A DNA stretch of 64,000 nucleotides from Hanleya hanleyi (lineage: Eukaryota > Mollusca > Polyplacophora > Lepidopleurida > Hanleyidae): positions 1 through 64,000 of the forward strand of contig JAVTVY010019546.1 in the NCBI GenBank assembly GCA_036873755.1, read 5' to 3'. Shown in pieces: positions 31,001 through 41,587 of this stretch. Both the position numbers and the translations under genes were made by a program. Below the pieces are notes generated by a model. It saw only the letters and a program-made list of their open reading frames with translations, ran no database searches and was not told the origin of the DNA. Positions within the stretch are counted from its first letter, which is position 1, and every line of letters starts with the position of its first letter.

Positions 31001-31530
31001 GTGACAGAAATCAGTGTGATAGACATCAGTGTGATACATATCAGTGTGATAGATATCGGTGTGATCAGTGTGATAGATATCAGTGTGATTAATATGATAG
31101 ATATCAGTGTGATAGATCATCAGTGGATAGCTATCTGCCTGATAGATATCAGTGCAATAGATATTATTGTGCTAAATATCAGTGTGATCAGTGTGATAAA
31201 TATCATTGTTATAGATATCAGTGTGATAAATATCATTGTTATAGATATCAGTGTGATTAATATCAGTATGATAGATATCAGTGTGTTTAGTGTGACAGAG
31301 ATCAGTGTGATAGATATCAGTGTGATAGGTACCAGTGTAATATACGTCAATGTGATCAGTTTGATAGATATCGGCGTGATATCAGTATGATAGATATTGA
31401 TGTGATAGATATCACCGTGATAGAAGTCAGTGTGATAGATATCAGTCTGATCAGCATGATAGATATCAATGTGCCAGATATCAGTGTGATAGCTATCAAT
31501 GTAATCAGTGTGATATATACCAGCAAGATA
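28100..31530. repeat. 3.4-kb minisatellite, 15-bp unit GTGATAGATATCAGT with 9-bp spacers
   Basis: There are about 200 imperfect units of GTGATAGATATCAGT, interspersed with the 9-mer GTGATCAGT and variants (CCAG, GACAG, GAAAG). Unit lengths are multiples of three, so long open frames appear on both strands (DISVI on plus, ITLIS/YHTDI on minus). These are artefacts. The array lies in the DEG/ENaC intron and keeps one orientation throughout. GATATC palindromes occur in nearly every unit. Confidence 0.95.
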
Positions 31531-31534
31531 AATA

Positions 31535-34500
31535 TTGCCAATAGAATGTGACTGGTTGGTAGGATGGAGATTGCCGATAGTATGGGACTGACTGGTAAGG
31601 CGGAGAGTGCCACTAGTATGTGTCTGATTTGTAAGGTGGAAAGTGCAGATAGTATGTGACCGTGTGGTACGACGGGAAGTGCTGATAGTATGTAGCTGTG
31701 TGGTAACGCGGAGAGTGTCGATAGTATGTGACTGGATGATAAGGCGGAGAGTGCTGATAGTATCTGACTGGCTGGTACCATCGGCACTCTCCGCTTTATC
31801 ATCCAGTCACATACTATCGGCGCTCTGTGGCTTACCATCCAGTCACATACTAACGACACTCTTCGCCTTACCATCCAATCACATACTATCGACAGTCTCA
31901 GCCTTACCATCCAATGACGTACTACGGGCATTCTACGCCTTATCATCCATTCACACTCTATAGTTGCTCCCCGCCTTACCACACAGTCACATGCTATCTG
32001 TGCTTTCCGCCTTACAATACAGTCATATACTATCGGCACTCTCCGCCTTACCACATAGTCACATACTAGCGACACTCTTCGCGTTACCATCCAGTCACAT
32101 GCTATGGGCACTCTCCGCTCTGCCATTCAAGTCACATACTATCGGCACTTCCCGCCTTACCATACAGTCACATACTATGGGCACTCTCCGCTCTACCTTT
32201 CAGTCACATACTATCGGCACTCTCCGCCTTACCACACAGACACATATTATCCACACGCTTCGTCTTACCATCCAGTCGCATACTCTCGGTGCTCTAGCCT
32301 CACCATCCAGTCACATACTATCAGCACTCTCCATCTCCATCCATGTGATTGAATGCTAAAGCGGAGAGTGCTGATAGGATCTAACTGGCTGGTAAGGCGG
32401 AGAGTGCCGATAGTATGTGGCCGGATGTTAAGGCAGATAGTTCCGATTGTATATGACTGGATGGTAAGGCGGAGAGTGCCAATAGTATGTGACTTGATGG
32501 TAAGGGGAAGAGTGTCGATAGTGTGTGACTGTGTGGCAAGGCAGAGAGTGCCGATAGTATATAACTGGATGGTAAAGCGGGGAATGCTGATATTATGTGA
32601 CTGTGTGGTAAGGCGGGGTGTGTCGATCGTATGTGACTGGATGGTAAGGCGGAGAGTGCCGACAGTATATAAATGGATGATAATGCGGAGAGTACCGATA
32701 GCATGCAAAAGGATAGTCAAACGGAGAGTGCCGATAGTATGTAAGGTTATTTTAGCGGAGAGCGCTGATAGTATGTGACTGGATTGTAAGGCGGAGAGTG
32801 TCGATAGTATGTTCTTGTGAGGTAACGCGGAGAGTGCCGAGAGTATGTGACTGTATGGTAAGACGGAGAGCGACGATGGCATGTGACTGTATGGTAAGGT
32901 GGAGTGTGCCGATCGTATGTGACTGGATGGTAAGGCGGAGACTGCCGATAGTATGTAAAAGGATGGTAAAGTGTATAGTGCCGGTAGTATGTGACGTTGG
33001 TAAGGCGGAGAGCGATGATAGTATGTGACTGTGTGGTAAAGCTGAGAGTGCCGAAGGTATGTACCTAGATGATATGGCGAAGATTTTGATTGTGTGGTAA
33101 AGCGGAGAATGCCGATAGTATATGACTGTATGGTAAGGCGGAGAACGCCGATAGTATGCGAGTGTATGTTAAGTCGGAGAGCGACGATAGTATGTGACTT
33201 GATGATAAGGCGGAGAGGGTCGATAGTATGTCCTGTGTGATATGACTGGTAATGCAGAGATTGCCGATAGTATGTATCTGGATGGTAATGCGTTGAGTGC
33301 CAATAGTATGTAACTGGATGGTGAGACGGATAGTGCCGATGATATGTGACTGGCCGGTAAGAATGAGAGTGTGGATAGAATATGACTGGATGTTAAGGCG
33401 GAGAGTGCCGATAGTATGTAAAAGGATGGTAATGCGGAGAGTGCCGATAGTATGTAGCGTTAGTAAGGCGGAAAGCGCTGATAGTATGTGGCTGGATTGT
33501 AAGGCGGAGAGTGCCGAAAGTATGTGACTGTATGGTAAAGCGGAGAGTGGCGATATCATGTGACTGTGTGGTAACTCAGAGTTTGCCGATCGTATGTGAC
33601 TGGCTGGTAAGGCGGAGAGAGCCGATAGTATGTAAAGGATGGTAAGGCGGAGAGTTTCGAAAGTATGTAACGTTGGTAAGGCGGAGATCTATTATAGTAT
33701 GTGACTGGTAAGGCGGAGAGTGTCATTAGTATGTGACTGTGGGGTAAGGCGCATAGTGCCAATAGTATGTAAAAGGACGGTAAAGCGGAGAATGTTGATA
33801 GTATGTAATAGTAGTAAGGAAGAATGCGCTGATACTATGTGACTGGATTGTAAGGCGGAGAGTGTCGATAGTATGTAACCGGATGGTAAGGCAGAGAGTT
33901 TCAATTGTATTTGACTGTATGGTAAGTCGGAGTGTGCCGATAGTATGTGACTGAATGGTAAGGCTGAGAGTGCGGATAGTTTGTGACTGGATGGCTAGGC
34001 GGAGTGTGTCGATAGTATGTGAGTGTATGATAAGGCGGACAGTGCCGATAGCATGTGACTGTGTGGTAAAGCGCAGTTTGCCGATCGTATGTGAGTGGAT
34101 GGTAAGGCGGATAGCGTCGATAGTATGTGACGCAGGTAAGGCGGAGAGCGCTGATAGTATATCACTGGGTGGTAAAGCGGAGTTTGCCGATCGTACGTGA
34201 CTGGATGTTAAGGCGGAGAGTGTCGAGTGAGTGAGTGAGTGAGTGAGTAGGATTTAACGTCGCTTTCAACATTTTTTCAGTCATATCACGACGGTGCCTA
34301 CATGTGCCAGAACACGAGAGTGTCCACAGTTCCTATTATGCTGGACACTGATCCGGAGAGTGTCGATAGTATGTAAAAGAATGGTAAAGTGGAGAGTGTC
34401 GATAATATGTGACTTTGGTAAGGCGGAAAGCGCGGATAGTATATGACTGGATGGTAAGGCGAAGTTTGCGAATAGTATGTGACTGAATGGCTAGGCGGAG

Positions 34501-36395
34501 TGTGTCGATAGTCCGGTAGTATGTGACAGGTAGTATGTGACTGTGCGGTAAGACGGAGAGTGCCGATGCTATGTGAGTGGATAGTAAGGAGAAGAGTGCC
34601 GACAGTATCCTAGCCATTCAGTCAAATCGGAGAGTGCCGATAGTATGTAACTGGATGGTAAGGCTGAGAGTGTCCATAGTATGTGACTGGATGATCAGGC
34701 GGAGAGTGCCGTTAGTATGTGACTGGATTATAAGGCGAAGAGTGCCGATAGTATGCAAAAGGATAGTAAAACGGAGAGTGCCGATAGTATGTAACGTTAG
34801 TAGGGCGGAGAGCGCTGATAGTATTTGACTGTATTGTTATGCGGAGAGTGTCGATAGTATGTTCTTGTGGGGTAACGCGGAGAGTGCCGATAGTATGTGA
34901 CTGTATGGTAAGACGGAGAGCGCCGATGGCATGTGACTGTGTGGTAAGGCGGAGTGTGCCGATCGAGTGTGGCTGGATCGTAAGGCGGAGAGTGCCGATA
35001 GTATGTAAAAGGATGGTAAAGCGTATAATACCGGTAGTGTGTGGCGTTGGTAAGGCGGAGAGCGCTGATAGTATGTGACTGTGTGGTAAGGCTGAGAGTG
35101 CCGAAGGTATGTAGCTGGATGATATGGCGAAGAGTGCCTATAGTCTGAGACTGGATGGTAAGGCGAACAGTGCTGATAGTATGCGACTTGGTGGTGACAT
35201 ATACTGCCTAACCGCACAGTCACATACTATCGGCATTCTCCGCCTTACCATCCAGGCACATACTATCGGCGCTCTCCGCCTTACCATTCAGTCAAATACT
35301 ATCGCCCTTCTTCGCCTTACCACACAGTCACATGCTATCGGCGCACGCCACCTTACTATCCAATCATATGCTATCGGCACTCTCCGCCTTACCAGACAGT
35401 CACATACTATCGGCACTCTCCGCTTTACTATCCTGTCACATACTATTGGCACTCTCAGCATTACCGGCCAGTCACACACTAGCAGCACTCTCCGCCTTTT
35501 CATCCGGTCACATACTGTCGGCACTCAACGCATTACTATCCAGATACATTCTATCGGCATTCTCTGCATTACCACCCATTCATATACCTTTGGCACTCTC
35601 AAACTTAGAAGTCAGTCACATACTTTCGGCATTCTCCGCCTTTCCACACAGTCACATGCTATGAGCGCTATCCGCCTTACCATCCTGTTATATACTATCG
35701 GCACTCTCCGCCTTATCTCACAGTCACATACTATCGGCGCTCTCCGCCTTACCATCTAGTCATATAATATCGACTCTCCCCGTCTAACCACACATTCACA
35801 TACATCCGGCACTCTCCGCCTTACCAAATAGTCACATACTATCGACGCTATCCGCCATCGCAGCCAGTGCTATACCATAGGCACTGCACTTTACCAGACA
35901 GTCACATACTCTAGGCACTCTCCGCCTTACCCCAAAGTCACATATTATCGGCACTCTCCGCCTTACCATCCAATTCAATACTGTCGGCGCTCTCCGCCTT
36001 CCATCCAGTCACTAACTATCGGCACTCTCCGTCTTACCATCCAGTCACATGCTATCGGCATTCTCAGCCTTACCGGCCAATCACACTCTATCGGCACTCT
36101 TCACCTTTCCATCCAGTCACATACTATCGGCACTCTCCGTCTTACCATACAGTCACATGCTATTGGCACTCTCAGCCTTACCGATAGGATGTGACTGGGT
36201 GATAAAGCGGAGAGTGTCGGCAGTATGGGACTGGTTGCTAAGGCAGAGAGTGTCGATAGTATGGACTGGATAGGAAGGCGGTGAATGTCTATAGTATGGG
36301 ACCCGATGGTAAGGCGGAGAGTGCCGATAGTATGTGACTATATGGTAAGGCGGAGAGTGTCGATAGTATGTGACTGGGTGGTAAGGCGGAGATTG
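31535..36395. repeat. 4.9-kb satellite, 36-bp unit, with inverted blocks
   Basis: The unit is built from GGTAAGGCGGAGAGTGCCGA followed by TAGTATGTGACTGGAT (36 bp, 12 codons; ORFs with RRVPIVCDWMV-type repeats are artefacts). Orientation changes along the array: plus 31535-31785, minus 31786-32345, plus 32355-35195, minus 35210-36180, plus 36185-36395. About 135 units in all. A non-satellite insert is at 34224-34352. Confidence 0.95.
34224..34352 (+). repeat. GAGTGAGTGAG-headed short interspersed element inside the satellite
   Basis: A GTGAGTGAGTGAG run is followed by TAACGTCGCTTTCAACATTT, TTCAGTCATATCACGACGG and CTGGACACTGATCC, and the satellite resumes exactly afterwards. Short elements with a GTGA-repeat head and a CAGTCATATCACGACGG-type body are common in mollusc genomes as far as I know. 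A related GTGA-headed scrap is at 37072-37145. Confidence 0.6.
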
Positions 36396-37440
36396 CATAC
36401 TACTTTACCACGCTGTCAAAACTGTATGACTCAATACATCTTACAACTCAGTTTGGATATTTCGGATAAATACAAAGCAAATCTCGCGCACAGATAATTG
36501 TCATTATAAATGTAATGGTATATCCTTACAACAAAGTTAGTTTTCTTGATTTTCCCGTGAACAGGTCACATCCGAGGGAAAGTGTTGCGTAGAAACGCGT
36601 CTGTTATAGGGGAAAGTTGCGTGTATTGGTCAACCACATTGACGAGCCGGTTTCAATTCTCTCACTACGATGAAGCTCCTAAGAGTCTGTTGATCAGTAG
36701 TTCTACAATTCGGAAAGAACGGACTGATCAGAGCACATATTTATCTACACTGGACTGGTGAATAATTCGAATCTTTTGAGGCAAAAACTTGATTCTTTAT
36801 TGAACACCGTTTCAGTGCCAGCAGTAGTATAACCAGATACATGTTACTGTTTCTCCGGGTGAAATAGCCACCAATACTACATTGTTGGAAGAATGTGGGT
36901 GCAAACGGCAGTGCAGATGGTTAGAGTATGACGTCAGGGTATCAACTGCCGGCTACCCCCTGGCCAGTGACATGGAGCAAATAATGAAGAAACGGAACCT
37001 CACTCGAAAGTATATTCGGTAAGTGTACGGCATATGTCCGATAAGTGTACGGAGTATGTCCGATAGGTGAGTAGGTGGGTGTTTGAGTGATTGAGTGAGT
37101 GAGTGAGGAATGAGTGAGCGGTCGTTTAACATTTCCCTCCAGATAATATATTTAATACATCGCTGAGTATCCATCTCTCTAGGATGAATGCTTTCTCCGT
37201 AATCACTCTCATCATCTAAACAGTATTCACCTCGCCATACTCCATACGTGTTGACGATCTGGTTCAGACCCTGCTGGGATTCATCCTGTTCAAACAAAGG
37301 TTGGGGTGATCCTTGTTCAACCCGTTCCCATCTTGTACAGCTTTTTGTAATTTCCTTCGGTTTAGAAGGTTTACCATCCTCGTGTACATTTTTAAGGGCG
37401 ATAAAGAGTTGACCGTAGGCATTGGAGACGGCGACGTCAT
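36396..37440. other. intron sequence, no recognised gene
   Basis: An open frame follows a fair acceptor near 36564 (CGTGAACAG) to a stop near 36761, but its content does not match a DEG/ENaC exon convincingly. A minus-strand ORF 37450-36953 adjoins the ATPase remnant and is unrecognised. GTGA repeats lie at 37072-37115. Confidence 0.35.
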
Positions 37441-37840
37441 ACGTTTTCATGAATTAATCGAATCGTCTACAGTAAATACGATGGCCTGATAATGAAATCT
37501 GCTGCTTGTCATTGACGTTATTGAATAGGACAACATACTGGCAATTAAGCCGACCTTGGTGTGATCCTTTGGTAAACATGTCTGAAATCCTTGTATCCTG
37601 CTTGGTTTCTGTCATAAGACCGTCTACTGTTATGAAGTTCCTCACAGCTGTAACTTTGACAAACTCAATGTCACTCGACTCGTCATATGTTCGAAAAGCG
37701 GTTGCCATTGATCATAACAGTAGATAATTCTCTGTGTGATACGCTCAACATAGTTATCAAGACCGCTTAATGACTTATCTATCCATACACTTTCCCCACT
37801 TTCGGTGTAACTTTCATCGTAACTGGCTGGAGTAAGGATG
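37441..37840 (-). pseudogene. Polinton packaging ATPase fragment (second Polinton lineage)
   Basis: Read on the minus strand: KVWIDKSLSG, then RIIYCYDQWQPLFEHM (matching VVWCYGEWQAAYSAM of the large Polinton), a break, ITVDGLMTETKQDTRISDMF, TKGSHQGRLNCQYVVLFNNV and ISLSGHRIY. The Walker A part is missing. Sequence differs strongly from the 10.6-kb copy, so it belongs to another Polinton family. Confidence 0.7.
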
Positions 37841-38934
37841 GAGTGAGGATTGACAGTTGAACTTCTGGTTTCTCAACATTATGTGGTTCAGACTCCATCG
37901 CTGATTGTTTATTAGCATCATTATCTTGTGATTTTGGTATCTGCTTCTTAATCTCCGATTCGATGAGATCCACTATGCGCCAATCGCATGTCACAGTAAA
38001 TTAGCGGATTTAAATAACTTTCTAGAGCACAGAGAACATATGGATATAATCGATGCGTGACGACCAACACCTTCATGCAAATTGATGCAATTCGATTATA
38101 TCACTCCCTTCAAATATGAAATGGATGAAGTCACTAAGTATGATAAGATTAAAGTGGGGATGACAGTAAAATATAGCCCCATCCATTACCCACTATACTT
38201 CTTTGAACGCTTTGAAGCGGAAGTTGTGAAAGAATGTTTCCGCTTTCTTTTGGGGGATGTAAGCAGTACTCGGACGTTTGCTTTCTGGCGCTGTCCTGCA
38301 CCATTTTGACCCCTTCGACACGTGGATTACAGTTGAATTTCTTCTACCGATATACAGGGAGTGAAGGTTAACCTAGTCTTCTTCCACCATTCTTACCAAA
38401 GCTCTAGCCTGGTCAACGCAGAATTTAATCCACTTATCAGCATCGCTAACGTAGTTTTCTCTGCATGGCAGTATGGTAAAGCGAAGACGATTTGTGATCC
38501 TATTGTAAAATAAATATACTGTTCAAATCAAAGCGATAGTAGTGACGCTGTGATGCATTCGACGGTCTCTCTAGGAATGCGAATAGTCTACTCGAGGCAG
38601 TCATAATATATAATACATAATATATAATATACAATACAAGAGCGAAAGCTCCATACTCCTATATATTCTTGGTGTCCTCACGTGGCACCCAACTCGCGAA
38701 TTTTGACCACCCTATATATTTTACCAACTGTTCTATCATACCTCTATGGCGGCATGTTTTTAATATCTTTTCGATACGCCATAACGCATCGGGGTCTTTT
38801 TGAACATTTTGTAGTTCGTTTTGATAGAAGCTTCATTCGATAGACTCGTCCGTGAGATCGGCTAGTTTGTGTATATTTATCCTGGTTCTTTGAAACCTAC
38901 GGTGGACTATAAACAATTCCTCTGTACTCTTCGC
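37841..38934. other. probable Polinton debris, no recognised gene
   Basis: The sequence lies between the ATPase and integrase fragments on the same strand, where a Polinton would carry small ORFs. A minus ORF at 37994-37779 leads into the ATPase segment. A plus-strand ORF 38082-38309 is not recognised. TA-rich runs occur at 38600-38635. Confidence 0.35.
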
Positions 38935-39178
38935 TTAATAATTCCTTTGGAATACATATCGAGCATGTGAAATTCTCACAGTATCGTCTAGTCGAAACTC
39001 ATAGGGTCGCTTTGTTACATTCGTCTTCTGTGGTTTCTTTTTACGTTTCTTCAACGTATCTGCGTATAACTCTTTCCGCACTAGCGATTCATTATCTTTG
39101 GTCACTTGTATAGGGGCTCCCTGGTTCAGGGATGTGTGGGGGTGATTGTATTCGTGTACACTGTCTCGCAAAATCTCT
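38935..39178 (-). pseudogene. Polinton integrase fragment, C-terminal part
   Basis: The minus-strand reading KEILRDSVHEYNHPHTSLNQ is the helix after the catalytic Glu in Polinton integrases. It is followed by a KKKPQK linker and YEFRLDDTVRISHARYVFQR, the SH3-like FxVGDxVRIS segment. It is separated from the upstream part (39589-39791) by insertion of the 410-bp dispersed element. Confidence 0.75.
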
Positions 39179-39588
39179 TTAACCCTATCTGGTCTGGGCT
39201 TTTTGGGACCTGTTGTAGCCTTGGGGGCCTAATTGTTTTTATTACCCCTTGAGCTAGGGGACTGAAACTTACCCCACTATACCCTTGGGCCAAGCTCTAG
39301 CAGAAAATGTAAACAAAATCCGAGATTGCTGCTTTGATGATGTCACAGTGACGTCATTTTCAAAAACGGCATTTTTTGGTCGATTTTTCAGATTTTCCGA
39401 ATTTTTTATTTATGCAATTTCTCCGCAAAAACCGCATGATAAATTAGTAAATATTAATGTGATGTGAAATAAAATAGTTTTTGCCCACTTTTCATCGCGG
39501 AAAAGCAGAATTATTTTCTGGAACCCCACGTGGCCGCCATCTTGGATTTTCCCATGATACTCTGCTCTGGGGGGAGGGGTATGCAAAT
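39179..39588 (-). repeat. 434-bp-family dispersed element, copy 2, inside the integrase
   Basis: The reverse complement begins ATTTGCATACCCCTCCCC and ends CCAGACCAGATAGGGTTAA, matching copies 1 and 3 over their length, including paired TGACGTCA-type motifs (here ATGACGTCA with TGATGTCACAG). It interrupts the integrase between FTHEL and KEILRDSVHEYN. Confidence 0.85.
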
Positions 39589-39791
39589 AGTTCATGAGTA
39601 AACGATATATTCATAACATTCTTGATAGTTCTGATTACTCTTTCGGCATAAATGGCTTTCTTCTCATTTTGCGTGACGTAATATTTAACACCTTCCTTAT
39701 TCGAATAGCCGTCTGTTCGTATATTCACTCCCTCGAATCGAAGACGTGTGGGTTGTCTCCCTTCATTGAAACTCTTCTCCAACCCCTCCAT
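39589..39791 (-). pseudogene. Polinton integrase fragment, core part
   Basis: The minus-strand reading GVKYYVTQNEKKAIYAERVI and RTIKNVMNISFTHEL is the region around the third catalytic residue (AERVIRTIKN, Glu present). Upstream, NEGRQPTRLRFEGVNIRTDG corresponds to the second Asp area (TDG). The first Asp region is missing or too diverged. Confidence 0.72.
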
Positions 39792-39944
39792 AATGAATTG
39801 ATGAGATCTATTCTGCGCGGATAATATCCATAATTATCTGGAGGAAATGTCAATAGCTATGAGCATAAAATCTATTACATCGTTCCGTACTAGATACATC
39901 AGCTAGATCTCATAAATTATCGATACCAGTACTCGATTTCTAAA

Positions 39945-40175
39945 AACATCACAATATAAGCGTCTAGTCCGTCATTCAATATACAGCCGTCGTTCATTAA
40001 AGAATTTCCGCGCTCATGATCCAAAGACCAATTCCATATTCTATATAACAACATCAGCACCAAATAAAAAAATTTATAGTATACATAAACATAGGCTAAT
40101 TTACTGCGAGAGAGAAGCGGTCAACAATTTGCAATGTTGCCGGCAAGACTTCATGATGTTCCAAAATATAAAATC
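39945..40175 (-). mobile_element. RT-element 3' tail, isolated copy
   Basis: The reverse complement ends with GAACGACGGCTGTAT..GAATGACGGACTAGACGCTT and matches the tail of the RT copies at 10.03-10.27 and 40.89-41.1 kb (Polinton protease side at 40175). It is a 5'-truncated insertion of about 230 bp. Confidence 0.75.
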
Positions 40176-40250
40176 CTGGACATCGTGGACTCCTTCGACA
40201 TGCTCTTCAAGATATTGATCCGAATGTATCGCGCAGATTAAGTCGAAAGT
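40176..40250 (-). pseudogene. Polinton protease N-terminus fragment
   Basis: The minus-strand reading MNTFDLICAIHSDQYLEEHV and EGVHDVQDFIF resembles the adenain-like protease start (MNT...L.CAL..D.......GV...D.LP). It is cut by the RT tail at 40175. It lies directly after a major-capsid remnant, the normal order. Confidence 0.6.
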
Positions 40251-40720
40251 ATTCATCGTTGTTCGTCGATTATATTCGTATTATGGTCCACTTCTAAATG
40301 AGAGGGGATTTACATTAGGATACACTGCGATATTTGTACTTTCTCGCAGTGCCTCCGCAAAGGTGACCTCCTGCTGGAAATTTTGGGGCGTTTGGTCTAA
40401 GGTAAACTCGTAAAAGGGGCATCCTCAGTGAAATTCTTCGAGCTCTACATGTATGTAATTCCAGAAATCGCTTCTTGTCTTTCGAATTTCGTCGAATAGA
40501 CAGAGATGGGCTAAGCTACAGTCAAAAAATTCTGGCTATGTAGCAAATGTTGTATGGAAATGTCGGACTGGTGCGTTTGCTCCATGAAAGTACATCTTGG
40601 TACTGATGAGATTGAAACGACGGAAGTTGAAGGGGTTGGCTTTGTAGTCTCCATTCGCGGCATAGATGTGACGAACTCAATTTGGAAGGTTTTAATAGAC
40701 TGAAACATATTATTCCATTT
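40251..40720 (-). pseudogene. Polinton major capsid protein C-terminal remnant
   Basis: In mixed minus-strand frames I read NPFNFRRFNLISTKMYFHGA (about 40575-40650; compare the NPFNF...F...L...G pattern of F54H12.2-like proteins), VELEEFH, FTLDQTPQNFQQEVTFAEAL and RESTNIAVY near 40330. Several stops occur. The sequence differs from the 13.5-kb and 45-kb copies, so it is a further lineage. Confidence 0.55.
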
Positions 40721-40889
40721 GTACACAACCTGTCAACAAAAAACAAAAAAGCAAATACCAGGATTTGGTTAAAAAAGGTTTGACCTCTCTGCCACAGTAT
40801 TTATTTAATGCATATTTTCAAAATGAGTGAATTAGGTTTTTAAAATGTGTCTACCAGAAATCAAACACTGTTCGGCATGGCATAAATTA

Positions 40890-41587
40890 CAAGCCTCAAG
40901 TCCGTCATCCATAATCCAGCCGTCGTCCATTAGAGAATATCCGCGTCCATAATCCAAAGACCGTTTTCATATTCCATATAGCAGTATTAGCACCAAATTC
41001 AAAAAAGACAATCATAGTATACATAAACATAGGCTTGTTTCCTGCAAGAGAGAAGCGGTCAACAGTTTTCAATGATGCCGGCAAGACATCATGATGTTCC
41101 AAAAATATCAAATCCGTATCGCTGATTAGTATTCTTAATCCATAATATTCGTTGTAAGGTCGTCATCTAAAGAATGATGTATCTCAGTCACGCTTTGATT
41201 GTGACTGTTCATATGAGCACCATGAGGATCTTGAAGTACATGGGTTCATACGGCCCCTAGCCCCGGGTTAAGCGGAATTAGACACAAGTTACGAAACGTA
41301 ACGCCATAGAACTTGCACGCTACGCTCGTGTTTTGCTATCAGCATGCGATATATATCGCCAAATTTGAGAAACTTTGAGTGGAGGCGCTTGACGGTGTAG
41401 CCCTGTTTTATAAGTTTCTGTAACAATGTTTTGTGACGTTGATTAAAATCGTCACATTTAACACAGGATCTAGCAAATGCTACTAGGCGTGATATGTATA
41501 CGCCATATGCAGGTCCTACTGGAATATTACTGTCCAGAAAGGGATAGTTTACGATGTTGAAATTGTAATCATCTCTTTTGTCATACT
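40890..41587 (-). mobile_element. RT element, 3' half, minus strand
   Basis: The minus-strand ORF 41587-41289 has YDKRDDYNFNIVNYPFLDSN, PAYGVYISRLVAFARSC, FNQRHKTLLQKLIKQGY and RMLIAKHERSVQVLWRYVS, nearly identical to the nested copy at 9.58-9.87 kb. The tail runs to about 40890. The junction at 41587/41588 is abrupt, where the plus-strand LINE starts. Confidence 0.85.

Noticed and set aside
28065..31390. Long ORFs on both strands with DISVI, ITLIS and YHTDI repeats
   Set aside because: They are translations of a 15-bp/9-bp minisatellite whose unit lengths are multiples of three; there is no start context, splice structure or compositional change at the ORF ends.
28100..36395. CRISPR-like array
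   Set aside because: The repeats are contiguous or nearly so without unique equal-length spacers, and the genome is an animal's.
31356..36497. Long ORFs with RRVPIVCDWMV and ALSALPSSHILS repeats
   Set aside because: They are translations of the 36-bp satellite in its two orientations; frames end wherever units change length.
36565..36760. Possible missing DEG/ENaC exon
   Set aside because: The frame is open after a fair acceptor in the needed phase but has just one Cys and no CxC...C pattern or clear donor; too weak to call.
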